This document shows positions 42,401 to 54,897 of a stretch of DNA of 64,000 nt, one piece after another (the first letter of the stretch is position 1; the number at the start of each line of letters is the position of its first letter). A program made the position numbers and the translations under genes. This DNA comes from Zoroaster sp. YZ-2022. Taxonomy: Eukaryota > Echinodermata > Asteroidea > Forcipulatida > Zoroasteridae. Location: positions 25,558,715-25,622,714 of the forward strand of contig CM055819.1 in the NCBI GenBank assembly GCA_029582265.1, read 5' to 3'. The notes under the pieces were generated by a model. The model searched no databases and was not told the DNA's origin. It was given only the letters and a program-made list of their open reading frames with translations.

Positions 42401-43009
42401 TATTTAACGACAAAGCTTATAAGGTACCGGTAGCATGTTTGATCATGGTTTGATGTATATCTTCAAAGAGAGTGAGCATACTCGTCGAAACGGTTTCGTC
42501 AACATTGCCAATGTTTTTTTTACCTTCGCTTTAATGGAAGTGGCTGTTTCTATCAACACACTTTGCATAACAATGCATGCGGCGAACCACCGTCTGTGAT
42601 CAAGAATTCAATCATCAACTGATTAATATCGGCAATCCCACACAGTACATTATTTACTACGTTTATTGTTCGGTCAGCGAAGACCGTCATTTAGAAATGT
42701 TATTAATAGATAATTTTGTTACTCGCATGACATGATGGATCTAAATGTAATTTATCGAGGTTGAAAAGGAATATGACATTTTAAGGATAATCCAAAATTT
42801 GTTGTTACAAACTAAAACAACCCCTGAAATATTTAAACCTGTGATGGAATTAATCTTCCATATAAATATGAAACAACTTGAATAGTACTCTTTCCTAAAT
42901 TCCTTGTAAGAATAAATTTTTCGTGAACGATTGACACAATATAATAATCTAAAATATTCACAAGTTGTTTATATCTTGTTCTAACAAATCACAAGTTTTG
43001 TGAACAAGT

Positions 43010-43236
43010 ATTTGTTTGCCTGTGTGTTTTAAGGACCCCGATGGAAATAAGCCGTGTTATACACAGCTTTTTGTATTGTATTTGTTTGCCTGTGTGTTTT
43101 TAAGGACCCCGATGGAAATAAGCCGTGTTATACACAGCTTTTTGGGCTATCCTTGGCTTTGTAATCAGTTTATTTTTATGTATCTCTTTGTATTATTGTT
43201 TATTGCCAAAATAAAAGTAAAGTAAAGTAAAGTAAA
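43010..43236 (+). mobile_element. LINE 3' UTR with duplicated segment and AAGTA tail
   Basis: A ~67-bp unit (TATTTGTTTGCCTGTGTGTT to CACAGCTTTTTG) is tandemly duplicated. GCTATCCTTGGCTTTG then leads to ATAAAAGTAAAGTAAAGTAA pentamers. The pentamer tail and this UTR phrase fit a 5'-truncated CR1/L2-type LINE. Confidence 0.6.
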
Positions 43237-43959
43237 CAAGTTATTTTAAGGCTCAACCTTTTTCACCGGCCGGATTTACATAAATTGAAGTCCGTGCCTT
43301 CTGCCTTTAACTTCTGCAAGCGCAGAAATGATAAATGATTATAGTGACTTAAATGTCACCAAATTAACGAAATTACGTGGGCAGAATTATCATTTATTCT
43401 GCCAACGGGGAACAAAATGCTAATGCCTGACATTTATAAAGATATAAATTCAGCTGTAGTGGTCACTTCCCTCAAAATTAACTGAATAAAGTGAAAAGAG
43501 CTGCAAGTGAAAAAAGGGGGAGCGCTTAGGTGTCGTGCCTCGCCTTCACGCTTGAAAAACAGCAAGTGTCAAAATAACATCTTTAGTTGATCGTTACGTT
43601 TGATTGATTCAACGCACTCGTCAAAGGCACTATCTATGTGAAAGGGAAAATTGTGAAAATTGAAAGAATATGCCGTGCGAGCGATGCATCACACTTCCCT
43701 AGTGTATAGCTATCCGTTCACTTGACTTGGCCTTTCAGGTATTAAAAACGCTTCCTCTGTCATATAGAAAAATAAGTGTTGTTTCCAAAAACAGCGAAAA
43801 TGTGTCACATTTTATGAATGGAAACAAATATCAGCAGTTAAATTTTGAGCAACTTTCCCCCCTGTTTTTGAATACAGACAACGTTTAAATTCGCTTCCTA
43901 GTATTTTGTTGATTTAAATAATTATAGGCTAGGCCTATCCCACAGAAAATTTGAATGTA
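43237..43959. other. Non-coding stretch, nothing recognised
   Basis: No gene or element boundary recognised. TAGGCCTA occurs at about 43927. Confidence 0.5.
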
Positions 43960-44142
43960 ATGGCATGGAATCGGTGTCCTAGTTTAAGATGAACACAGTG
44001 ACTGAAAATTACTGGCTCATTTATGCAGCAGCAACGATAATATGACCTTATCATGTGGGGTATTGTTTTCAGTCACTGAATTAATCTAAAACTAGCACTC
44101 CAATTCCATGCCCTGTTGATCGTGACGATATTGTCCCTTTAA
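43960..44142 (+). mobile_element. TTAA-type MITE, family 1, left-truncated
   Basis: It carries GGCATGGAATCGGTGTCCTA, GTGACTGAAAATTACTGGCT, the inverted CACATGATAAGG segment, and a perfect right end GATCGTGACGATATTGTCCC followed by TTTAA. The left terminus is missing. Confidence 0.75.
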
Positions 44143-46735
44143 GTCTGAAAATATCACTCCCGTGTTTTCTCATGTAGTTATTACTTGGCGCGGTATTCAA
44201 GGTTAAGCTTAGCTACATCGTATTTGTACACATCATGGGAAAAGTGTTGGAGTACCAATGCGGCTGATAGCAATAAGAATTAACGAGTCAATTACCAACC
44301 ATAATTCTCAGATCCTTTGCCAATTTGGATGGACGTGCGGTGTCCTGCATGTTGGCTTATCGCACCAATGTATGATTTATGTTTAGGGCTATCCTTACTT
44401 TGTATATTGACGCATGGGCCTATATTATTTATATAGAAGAAACAAACACGGGAAGTAAATGCTATGATTATGGCTATTAAAATGGATAGCCACAGGGTAG
44501 GTTTTTTTAGTTTTCACAGAGGAAACATGGAAACATGGAAACATGCAGGCATGTAGTTCACTAAGGCTCCATGATTCGCAGTCAAAACAAACATAACCTG
44601 TGAAGCTGATTCTTTTTGGGGAACTTGTGTTTACAGCTTTGATCTGAGCATATATGCGGGCACTTCTCTTAGATAAATACACTGCCTCAGTTCTATCTTC
44701 ACGAATTGTCTAAACATCAAATAACACATCGTCCAATAAAAACAAAAACCTGTATGTTGGAAACATTTTTTTTTACTGTTTAAATATTGTAGATGTTAGT
44801 GATCGCATGAAAAAAGGTAAGTGAATAGCGTAAGTGAAAAGTAATTTCCAGCTCGCAGACAAAACATTCGAAACAGCAGAATGGTCAGAACGACATTTGA
44901 ATCTTTCTAATCGTCGTTGGACTAATGAACGTGAATTATGCACAGGCGAGTACAGTTAATAAAGTAAAATTACAATGATATCTAAAACTGTGGTCGCGCC
45001 TACATTGGCAGCAGCTATACATTGACCTGTAGGCCTATACAACAACGTCGTCCACATACCTCGTCCTCACTTTGAGACGCTGACTGGTTACTTTAAACCG
45101 AGAAATATAACCCAAAAACACTGAAAAATATAATAATAATATATTCCGATTTTTTTTTTTTACAGTTAGTTGTTAATCAAAAAACAAAAGGAAATGATCT
45201 CTTCTCCTAGGGCGGACCCAGGACGGTGCAGGCGGTACATAAACATAGGTGGGAAGCAAACCCAGATGTTAAGGATTACTTTGGGCAATTACTATTTTCC
45301 AATTAAATTCTTGAGCGTAATTTTTTTTAAAGATATAGATACCTCCCAGAAGGCCACAAGCATATTCCCTTTCAATTTAATAAAATCTATTTTAAATATT
45401 ACTGGGTGGAATTAATACCCTTACATAAAAATCTCATAATCAGGGCCAGGGACTACAAAATAAACGTCCTTAATACAGGCGTTGTGTTTTATGTTTTAAA
45501 CAGATTTACCGGTATGTTAGGAAATTATGAATATATGTATCCTAAAAACATTACTCTGTAATAAACACATAAAATGCATCGGCGATGACTTATCTGGTCA
45601 TTACTCCTACTTTTGTATAATGACACACAACATGTTCAACGGCTGTTTAAACCATTAAACAGTCGTAGGAGTGGTTTATTTATCACTAAGCTACCGTTTC
45701 AGCAGGGATATCGTAATTATGTATTTTTTTAATATAATTATTTGTTTGCAATTATGAAAAAAATGATAGAATTAGTCCGTCCAGATGGTACCAGTAAATT
45801 CATTTTCAGACCCTGGTTTATGGACTAATACCATTTGAGCTCAATTTGTATGGATTTCGAAATTGTAGGCTCTGTAAGACTATTATGGTAAACATTTCAC
45901 ATCGGAAAAATGGTAAATTTTTATTGCGTTTGGAAGAGAGACATTTTACAGTCGAATTTATAATCTATACCGGTATAAATATGTGGGTCATGTCCAATAC
46001 CAATGGTTTGTATAACAAAAAGGATAATATATACAGAAGCACGTGACGGATTATGTGAGCGAACATGATTACTGATCAGGAATAAGATATGACTTAAAGG
46101 TATATCGCCCGTGCTTGTCTCAGCTCAAGAGACCCCCGCCCCCCCCCAAATAGAATTTAAAGATAATATCGTTATTAAACGAACAACAACAATGATCATA
46201 AAATTAGTATGTCGGAAACTGCAAAAAAGCGATATATGAAAGCTTATAATTTCCTTAACCCCAGCAAAATAGCACTTCACAATTTAGATATTTTTTACCG
46301 TCAAATCGGCCCAAATACGGGCGATAATGTGAATTAAAGCCGTTTTAGCACTAACAAGACTATGTCCGTTCGTGATACATACAAGCCGACGCGATGAATA
46401 CAGTCTGAGTGATGTTAAACTTAAATTATTTGTATTTAACACAGCGTGAGCGTGCATAATGATAAAATGGAGGGAGGGGTCTTCATATCGGTGTAACATA
46501 ACTTTCATACAGATACGTGCTTCATGATTCCGAATCAAATTGCTGTGGACATAAAGGCTGTGAAAACTTTAAAATGTTGTTGATCCATCCTTTTGAAGAT
46601 TAGTTAGTGATGCACCATACTTGAATATTCATGTACACGTGTAGTGTATAATGTGTACATAGATGTAAAGTGTCAGTAATATAGGCCTACATTTACCCTA
46701 CACATAGATGAATTTAATACAACCGCCATGAAGAA
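44143..46735. other. Non-coding stretch, nothing recognised
   Basis: No supported gene. TAGGCCTA at ~45030 and ~46682. A short poly-C run at 46136-46147. Confidence 0.5.
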
Positions 46736-47053
46736 GGGTTAACCCTTACTCCCTAGGCCCACTTGCTTACACATAACCTGAATCCTCCAAAATCCTTCAG
46801 CAGTAAAGCAAGCACATGACATGTATGCACACATATGTTTCTAATCTGTGATACAGTGTACATGGCCAGGGACCCTCCCTGCATGCATGGAGCAATAAAC
46901 AGTGTCCACTGACCCAAGCACTGACCTTGCAATCACTACAACAAACATGGATGTACCATGGAAAGGCAAGTATGCCTGATAACCTCAATCCTTCAAAATC
47001 CTTCACTTTGGCAAAGAGGATTTTGGAGGATTTGGGAAGGTAAGGGTTAAACC
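46736..47053. mobile_element. Inverted-repeat element with GGTTAACCCTTAC termini
   Basis: GGGTTAACCCTTACTCCC and AATCCTCCAAAATCCTTC at the left are inverted at the right as GAGGATTTTGGAGGATTTGG and TAAGGGTTAAACC. The right arm also folds locally with 46987-47003. It is a MITE of unassigned superfamily; no target duplication is obvious. Confidence 0.6.
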
Positions 47054-49906
47054 AGAGAGAAAGGACAGCAGTGCCAATTCAAAACTCAGTTTGCCTCCGT
47101 ACACATGTTTACCTCATTTTTTAATTTCATGAAAAAGCCATGAAGATAGAGAATTACGGGGATTTGGTATTACGCTGGCTGTCTCGTTTCAAATTTGAAG
47201 TTATACAATACACACTCAATCGAATGTTTGCCTTGAGGGACAGCAAGATAATATTGGGACGATATAGGAATATATGAACTCTACTTCTGATAGGCCCATT
47301 CTGTCTAGAACTGCGACCAATGGAAGACAAGTGTGGTCGGACGTTAAATAACTCTCCCCAGTACAAAGTATATTAGATTAAAACCAATATTTTCTATGCC
47401 GAGTGTTCAAGGATACCAATGAAAATACTCGATCTGATAAATGTGTGTCTGTCCACATAGGCTAAATGAATGAGATGAACAACTGAAAACAAGTGTAACA
47501 GCATGGCAAATTCCCAGCATTTTAATGAAACGTTATCATCAATAAACGTTAAAGAATTTCTGTACAATACATTTTATCATTATTCATCTCACTTCTTCTA
47601 GATATGGGCTACAATCGATTACATTATATTATGTATTGAAAACTATACCGCTATATAGGCTAAGTGAATAAGTACATCTTTGGAAAATGCCATGTCATAT
47701 GAATGCAGAAAGTGGAAATAGTTGAAGGAGAGCTTGTACAACTGATAACCCAGCTGCCATCGATCATACGATGTACATGTATATGCACTCAACCCTGTAG
47801 TCTGCGTGTTCTTAGAAAATCATTAACTCGTGGCTTTTAACTCTTACTAATGGAGCTCGTAATATCTCAAGGCTTTGCCATTATAACCCTTTTTCTGCGT
47901 GGATTTCTCACTAAATTGCTAGTATGATGGCAGGTTAACGACTTCTGACTGCGTACATCGACTCGGTCATCCAATTCGCGCAAAAATCGGTAATCAAAGA
48001 AAAACTTGCAAGTCAGCCAGCGTAAATATCAAACCCTAAAATATAACTCGACTATGGACTTCAACCCAAATACAAGACTTGTGACTGAGTGGATGACTTG
48101 TATATGGTCTGAAGAAAGTGAACAATTGGTTTAGTGGGTGCTCTCGTTAACATGCTGAATATAATATATCCCCACAAGTGCAATGGCGCAAAGGCCGTAT
48201 GACCGTATGGCTGTAATAATAGTTGTCTTAATAATATTCAATCAAATTTTTAAATACAAAAAGCTGGTAGAGACAGATAGCTGAAGACAACTGTTTGAGC
48301 ACTAACATGGTACATAACAACTCAGTAATAAACAGTATTAGATCCCGTAGTTATGATCAAAGATACCGGTAATTCTTAACGATTGGACTGATATATGCCG
48401 CTGAATGCAGAGAGGACATGTTGTTTAATAGGTAGGTTGGGGTTAGCAGTCTCAAAGACTGTACATGCCAGCCAACAAGCACACGAGGATTTGTTTGTGG
48501 GTTTAATTTATTTGTATTAATAAAATAACAATATACGTAAAAAGTCGTGTTTTTTGGCAATCTATTTCTAAAACGCTGGCTCGTGCAACTGTGGGTTTAG
48601 TGGGAATAACAACATGAATTAAAGATGTTCGCCCGATTTTTTCGCTATTTTAAAAGCAATTTTAACGGACATATTAATTTTTCATCTGAACACTGCTTTT
48701 ACTTGAAGAAATTATGCTTTTAAAGTACACATTATCAAAATAATTGTGGGAAACATGTACCGAAATGAATTCATGTTTGGTCCCGTCATACATTAACTTT
48801 GGACGCTTGTTTTTACTGTTAACGATACATTAAGGCCTAAAGATTGTATTAGACTGTTTGTAAATGAATTGTTTAAGAACAAGTAATCAAGAACAACATG
48901 CAATAAGACCTGTGCTATGAATAAACCATAATTCCTGAAACCGCCTAATGGTCTTATAGTGAATTAAACCATTTGTTCAGTTATTCCCTCGTGTTCAAAT
49001 CACGTTCATGACAAACATCGACAAACTTCGCCTTTGTTAAAACCGGAATAATCAGAGGTTAGAAATGTGAATTATTTGAACATCCAGAGTCCATACATAA
49101 CAAGGACAATCCTACTTTGCTTCCGGCCTCGATTTGGTCACTTCATTAACGTGAATTGATATGGGAAAATATAACAAGATGACAGCACTTGGGGGCAAAC
49201 GACGGGTAGCAACATCTTGCTCACATTGCAGGCATTGGCTCAGTGGTCAAAGGAGTTCAATAACATTCACGCACGTTACTTGGCTAAATAGCATTGTACA
49301 AATTGAATGTAACACACAAAATCTCAAAGGTTATTCAATTCACTTCTAAAACGGCAAATAAACAAATGGCTCACGATCTATCGCATTTGGTAACTTAAAC
49401 AGTCTGTTGGTCAGACAGTGTGCTACATGCTATATGTAGGAACAAATGGAATCATCAGCAGTTTACATTTTCCCTGGTTTTCAGGATTTTAGCTATGAAC
49501 GGGAAATTGTGTACCCTTTTTTCTTGATAAAAGGATCAATTAATGACCACACTGTGTCCATTGTAAATTACACACTTTACATACTTCCCTGGATCAGCGC
49601 TTTTAACATCTCACTGAAAGTGCATTTAGTGGAAAACGTAAAATAAATGCAATAGCCTAGATGCACACATTTTTTATTAATTGGCCTATAGGCCTACACC
49701 TTTAAAATATGGATGAAAAAACATTAAGCCATGGAATATAGACCATGACACATGTTAACAACGGGAGAGTCTTTGAGAGTATCCGGCAGGGCGATTTCTT
49801 GGCAAGCAAACAGTGTGTAGGCCTGTGTTTATATGTGCAGTTTTTAAAATTGTGTACTTTGATCTCCACATAACATCAAGTGCTGTACAATATAAGACCT
49901 GAGATG
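47054..49906. other. Non-coding stretch, nothing recognised
   Basis: No domain-bearing frame or repeat boundary identified. TAGGCCTA at ~49687. Confidence 0.5.
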
Positions 49907-51757
49907 TTTATTTATTTATTTATTCTGGTTTATTAAAAAAAAACATGGTTGGCAGTCACATAAGTGACTGAAATAACCTTGCTTACAATTACAACTATAC
50001 AAAAAGCATTTTAAAAATACATATTAAGCCATTTAAAAGAAGAATTTTTTATTTTTTTGTGTTAAAACAGCAAAATTGCAGTGGTGAAAAACAAAAAAAG
50101 AAAGAAAAGAAAAATGTATAAAAATTATTATTAAAATTATAAAATTCTTGCAAGGGCAGGAATAGTGGAGTTCTTATATCTTTGTGTTCTACAATGGGGA
50201 ATAATTAAGCCAGAGGTGGTAGTATCCCTAAGTTCCCTAACAGTACAACTTGATTTCTGAGAAGGGAGCATATGTCTAAACTTACTAGAATTCAACAATT
50301 TATTGCCAAACTTAACGAGCAAATTATGTCTTCTAGATTCTAGTGAAGAAATTCGTAAGAGTTCTAGAGTCATAGAATAACTGTTGTAATTCTCATAGCC
50401 AATAATAATTCTGCAGGCCCGTTTTTGAACACATTCAATTCTATTGCATAATTGTCTGCTTATGGAGCTATGCCAAACCTGACAAGCATACTCAAGAATA
50501 GGTCTGATATAAGATGTGTAAACAGAAACTAAATCGGCTAAAGGGGCATGAATTTTGTTAAATATGCACAGAGTATATAGTCTACGGGATGCCCTAGAGA
50601 CAATATCTGTGACGTGACTTTCCCATTTAAGATCGTTCTGGATGATGACGCCCAAAAGCTTCATTTGAGTAATCGGATTTAAAACAACAGAATTAAGAGT
50701 AAAAACGTTATTTGGTGTTTCTCGTCTTAAAAAACTGATCTTCATTATGTTACATTTGGCAGGTTTAGGGAGGACATCATTCATTGAAACACCACTCAGA
50801 GAGGTCGTTAAGCTGGTTTTGCAGTTGCGGTTGCTCACCGTACTTAATTATCTCACCAAGAGTCAGATCGTCAACATATTTCCATCGCCTGTGACTTCCT
50901 ATAGCAGCATCATTGACAAGAATAAGAAACAGTATGGGTCCCAATTTCGTTCCCTGTGGAACGCCACTAGAAATAGTAGTGAGCTTTGAAATGTGAGTTT
51001 TAAATTTGGTATTTTGAGTGCGTCCAGTAAGGAAGTCACAGACAATGTGAACAATCGAACGTCTAACTCCAAGATCAATGAGTTTTTTAATAACTACATT
51101 ATGATTAACCCGATCAAAAGCCTTAGTAAAATCAATGGTTGAAAGGTACGCATATTGGTTAGGCTTATCAAGTCCCTCATGGAAAGAGTTCACCATATCA
51201 ACAAGGTAATGAACAGTAGAGCTACCCTTGATGTTACCATATTGTTTAGGATCAAGTTCATCAGAAATGTCATTAATAATCCATTGAGCTATAAATGTTT
51301 CAAAAATACGAGCAAAAATAGGAGTCAATGAAATAGGTCTAAGTTCATCATATGAGGAAATGTTTTTAACTTTTGGAACAGGTATTATAGTTGCAGACTT
51401 CCACACATCAGGAAAGCGGCCTTCACTGAGACAAACATTGAAGATATGTGTAAGCGGGGTAGCTAATTCAGGTGCAAATTCCTTAATTAGTCTAACCGGT
51501 AAGTCCGAAGGATGACCAGCTTTAGACGATTGAAGACTCTTGAGAGCTTTCAGGACCTGTCCGCGATAGATCCTAGGCGGTGGTGTTTCTGCCGGTAAAT
51601 ATACGGGGAGGTTTTGAGGAGCTAAGGCTGGGAGTTGATTACAAATCATTGCGAAATGTCTGTTGATGGCTTCAACTATTCCACTAGGATTAGCGTCCGC
51701 TCCAGGAATAGTACTTGGCTTTGGTTTGAGATGTGGTACCATACCTCAATTAAAAAT
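49907..51757 (-). mobile_element. 5'-truncated non-LTR retrotransposon with (TAAA)n tail
   Basis: The minus strand carries an RT frame followed by ~200 bp of 3' UTR and a TAAA-type tail (ATTTATTTATTT at 49912-49923 on the plus strand). The endonuclease portion is absent, so it is a truncated copy. Its 5' break abuts the palindromic element that begins at 51769. Confidence 0.8.
50137..51742 (-). pseudogene. Non-LTR reverse transcriptase, frameshifted
   Basis: The first frame (51742-50777) covers fingers and palm: IIPVPKVKNISSYDELRPIS, KGSSTVHYLVDMVNSF, STIDFTKAFDRVNH, SSGVPQGTKLGPILFLILVN and the catalytic YVDD. The frame shifts near 50795. The second frame (to 50137) supplies the thumb and C terminus: PAKCNIMKISF, LLGVIIQNDLKWESHV, SYIRPILEYACQVWH and QKRACRII. 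This order is that of Jockey/CR1-superfamily RTs; I cannot assign the clade. It would copy LINE RNA into DNA if intact. Confidence 0.85.
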
Positions 51758-51768
51758 ACCCAAATAAA

Positions 51769-52225
51769 CCTTATGCATTTACGTCACAACCTGAAGGGCG
51801 CCCTCGTTCAGAGGCAGAAGGTCATTCATTAGCCTGAAGATCTGACGTCACGCTTTAAGCTACAGGCGCGTGAATTACTCCGGATCCTGGCCGTGCAGCC
51901 GCCATATTTCCCGATGCTGAACTTTGACCTTGGATGGTAGCTAGCGCTCGCAAGCCTCGAAGCGTGACGTCAGATCTTCAGCACAACGCGTTAACGTATC
52001 CAATGAAATCCTTTGAGTGGTACGCCTGGAGCCTGTCTATCTCCTTGATAGGATATAGACAGGGGACCAGTCTAGTCATTCAATGGTTCATGCAAGCGGC
52101 GCGTACACGCACTCAAAGGCGCGGCACACGTATGCGCACGCGCATACATGAACAATGAGTGACATTCTTTTACCTCTGAACGAGGGAGCCCTTCAACTTG
52201 TGACATCATAATTATGCATAAGGTC
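51769..52225. mobile_element. Nested palindromic element with twin TGACGTCA sites
   Basis: Outer arms 51769-51813 and 52173-52225 are inverted copies (CCTTATGCAT; GAAGGGC(G/T)CCCTCGTTCAGAGG). Inside, a perfect 22-bp inverted pair lies at 51834-51855 and 51960-51981, each containing TGACGTCA (the CRE palindrome). A third small hairpin, CCTGTCTAT/ATAGACAGG, sits at 52037-52068. It is probably a MITE of unknown superfamily. Confidence 0.7.
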
Positions 52226-53470
52226 TATACATATTGGTTTTCTGTTGACATCTCAACATAACACGATGTTATCGTGTCTCCCATTGGCAAATATACAGGC
52301 TGCCTCAGTTTGAAAACACGGCATCATGCAATTTGAACCTAATTAATGAACCTAACCATGCAACATAATTAGGCCAGTTCCATAAACTTGTATTACCGTA
52401 CAAGTGGTTGTCTTTGTGCCTTAAGGCAGTTATTTTCTTACGCCAAAAATGATTATCTTTTTGACAGACATGGCGCATATTATACATGCCACTTGTAACT
52501 ATTATTATGTTATTACAATTTTAATTTATTATTATTTTAAGTACTATTATCATTATTATTATAATGTGCCTATCACCTATAACGGACTTTAAAAAATACT
52601 TAGATTATAACATAAATAAAGCTGTTTTTGTTTACTTTGCAGCAAACACATTGTATAATATAATATCATCTTTCTCTTACTTCCTCTTACTGTCGACATA
52701 ATCAAGGAATACTTTTAACTGCTGGGGAACAACATTATCAACTCGCATAATGCCCATCCCACCTACAATCCCATTCATCTCAGGATATCACTCCGAGTTT
52801 ATAAATAGATGTCTTTAAAAAATTGAGCAGGGGAATTCTATGAAGCGACAATGCAGCCTTTAAAACCGTACAAAATAATGCGAAAGCATTTATACATCAG
52901 ACCTAGGCTCTTTAGGTTTACAGACTGATATAAATCATGATGACTTAGCCTATAACGAGCCTCCATGGTTTCATTAAAGTATTACATTGTAGACCAATGA
53001 AATAAACTTCACCTAGTCATATTTTAGTCATACGAGTAATACCGGTAACATTTTATATACTGGTACTTATTCCGTTCTCTCACGAAGATTCTCATTTAAG
53101 CCCATACACTATTATACATTATACAAATTAGGCCTAATATTAAAAAAATAATTTAAAAAAATATATAAAAAAATTAAATTTACATGAAAGTTGATATCAA
53201 ACATCCCTTAAAATATTCCTGTCCAATTAGCTATTATTTTGGTACATTTTAATCAAATTATTGTTCTAAATTATTTGTTTGCCTTCCGGAGACGTTAATT
53301 CCAGGTTGGAAAGACTGAGAAAAATTCTGAATGTATATTCTCGTTAACGACACATTGAAATGAACTGAAAGTTTCACAGCTGAATATTTTAGAGATATCT
53401 CTTGATTGTTATATGGTGTACAATGTAGATGCATTTACAAAATCGTTACCAAAAGTGTACACTGGCTTTA
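52226..53470. other. Non-coding stretch
   Basis: No gene seen. 53185-53400 belongs to the dispersed repeat (ATCAAACATCCCTTAAAATA and TCTCGTTAACGACACATTGA) also present near 24172 and 56390. Confidence 0.5.
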
Positions 53471-54140
53471 TGCTATGGTCCCACAGAGATTTCGACTCTC
53501 TAGATCGTGTTTTGTCAAGATTTTAGATTTTTTACAAAATTTTCTCGAGAAAAGTCGAAATAGTCTGAAGAGTCTAAAAAAATCGAAACTGTCGATATTT
53601 GTCGAGATTTGTCGAGATTTGTCGAAAAAAAAATCATTAATCGAAAATTATTAAACCTGACCAATATTTTTCGATAAAGTTTCGATCAAATTTATCGAAA
53701 TTTTGTCGACATTTTATCGAAACTATCGAAAATGAAATCGAAATAGTTTTAACAGTCTAAAAGTTCGAAAACCAGTCGAAATAAATCTTAACTCTCTAAA
53801 TAGTCTAAACAATCGTTACAGTCGAAATAAATCGGAACATTTGTCCAAATTTTTTAAAACAATCGAAAATTATTCGAAAAAAATTCGAAATCAATCTAAA
53901 CAGTCGAATTTTGTCGAAATGCCAGTCGAAATGATCTAAACAGTCGAAAGTCGTCGAAATAAAATCGAAAATGAATCGAAATTGTCGAGAAAATACAAAA
54001 ATAAAAATTTCCTCACGGAAAACAGATATTTTGTCGATATTTATACGAGATTTTGACGAAATTATTAAAAATAACAAAAAAAACAGGAATCGAAATATAT
54101 TTCGACAGAAAGATCGAAATATTCCTGTGGGACCATAGCA
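53471..54140. mobile_element. TIR element with TCGA-rich interior
   Basis: Perfect 16-bp termini TGCTATGGTCCCACAG (53471-53486) and CTGTGGGACCATAGCA (54125-54140) are flanked by TTA on both sides. A 3-bp TTA duplication suggests PIF/Harbinger-type mobilisation. The interior is a degenerate array of TCGAAA/GTCGAAAT motifs, with more than 30 TCGA tetramers in 640 bp. No coding frame. Confidence 0.75.
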
Positions 54141-54852
54141 TTAGTCTACATATACTATAATACAACTGCTCATTATCTATTATCAAAAGTACTGCATGAA
54201 GGCCTATGCATGAACACAATATACGGTAGGGTTTATACTATTTTGCACAGTAAAATTTGCACAGTCCTCAAAATCCTCATGTGGACAATTACATGATCTC
54301 TATAGGCCTATAATATAGGTCATATTTTATATGGTGATACAATATATCAAGTGGATTTATTATAAATTGTGGCTATATACATTGGGTCGGATATCCAGCG
54401 CTATACTGTCCCAATAAACTGGATATTATAGTCTTGAATTGGGTCTATGAATGACTGATTCAAATTTTCATAGAAATGTCTGTGAAATGTTTACTTTTGC
54501 ACGTGCATCTTTATTCTCAATGAGTATGCCTGCACATGACAACAACTGATAATCGTACCACATGATTATTTTATCAGTCCTGCACCCGTTGAGCAGCAAT
54601 CTTTATTTCGGTATTTTGTTGTTGTAGGTGACCATCTCCATGGCAATTACCATGACAACGCATTCAGCACTATCCACTTAAGGGCTAAATACATTTGCCA
54701 ACACGGAAACGGAAATTTTGATAGCAGTCACATTGCACTGTACGAACCAGGTTGTATATTATGAAGGATTGTTGTAATTTTAACCACAGACATCAAAGAA
54801 TCATCTCGGTAGTTCAGTGTGCACTTGTTGTGTGTCCGGCTCTATGGTTCTC

Positions 54853-54855
<3 letters not shown>

Positions 54856-54895
<40 letters not shown>
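54856..54895. repeat. (GA)n microsatellite
   Basis: About 20 uninterrupted GA units. Confidence 0.95.

Positions 54896-54897
<2 letters not shown>

Noticed and set aside
53406..54219. Phe/Ser/Lys-rich open frames
   Set aside because: They arise from the TCGAAA motif array inside a TIR element.
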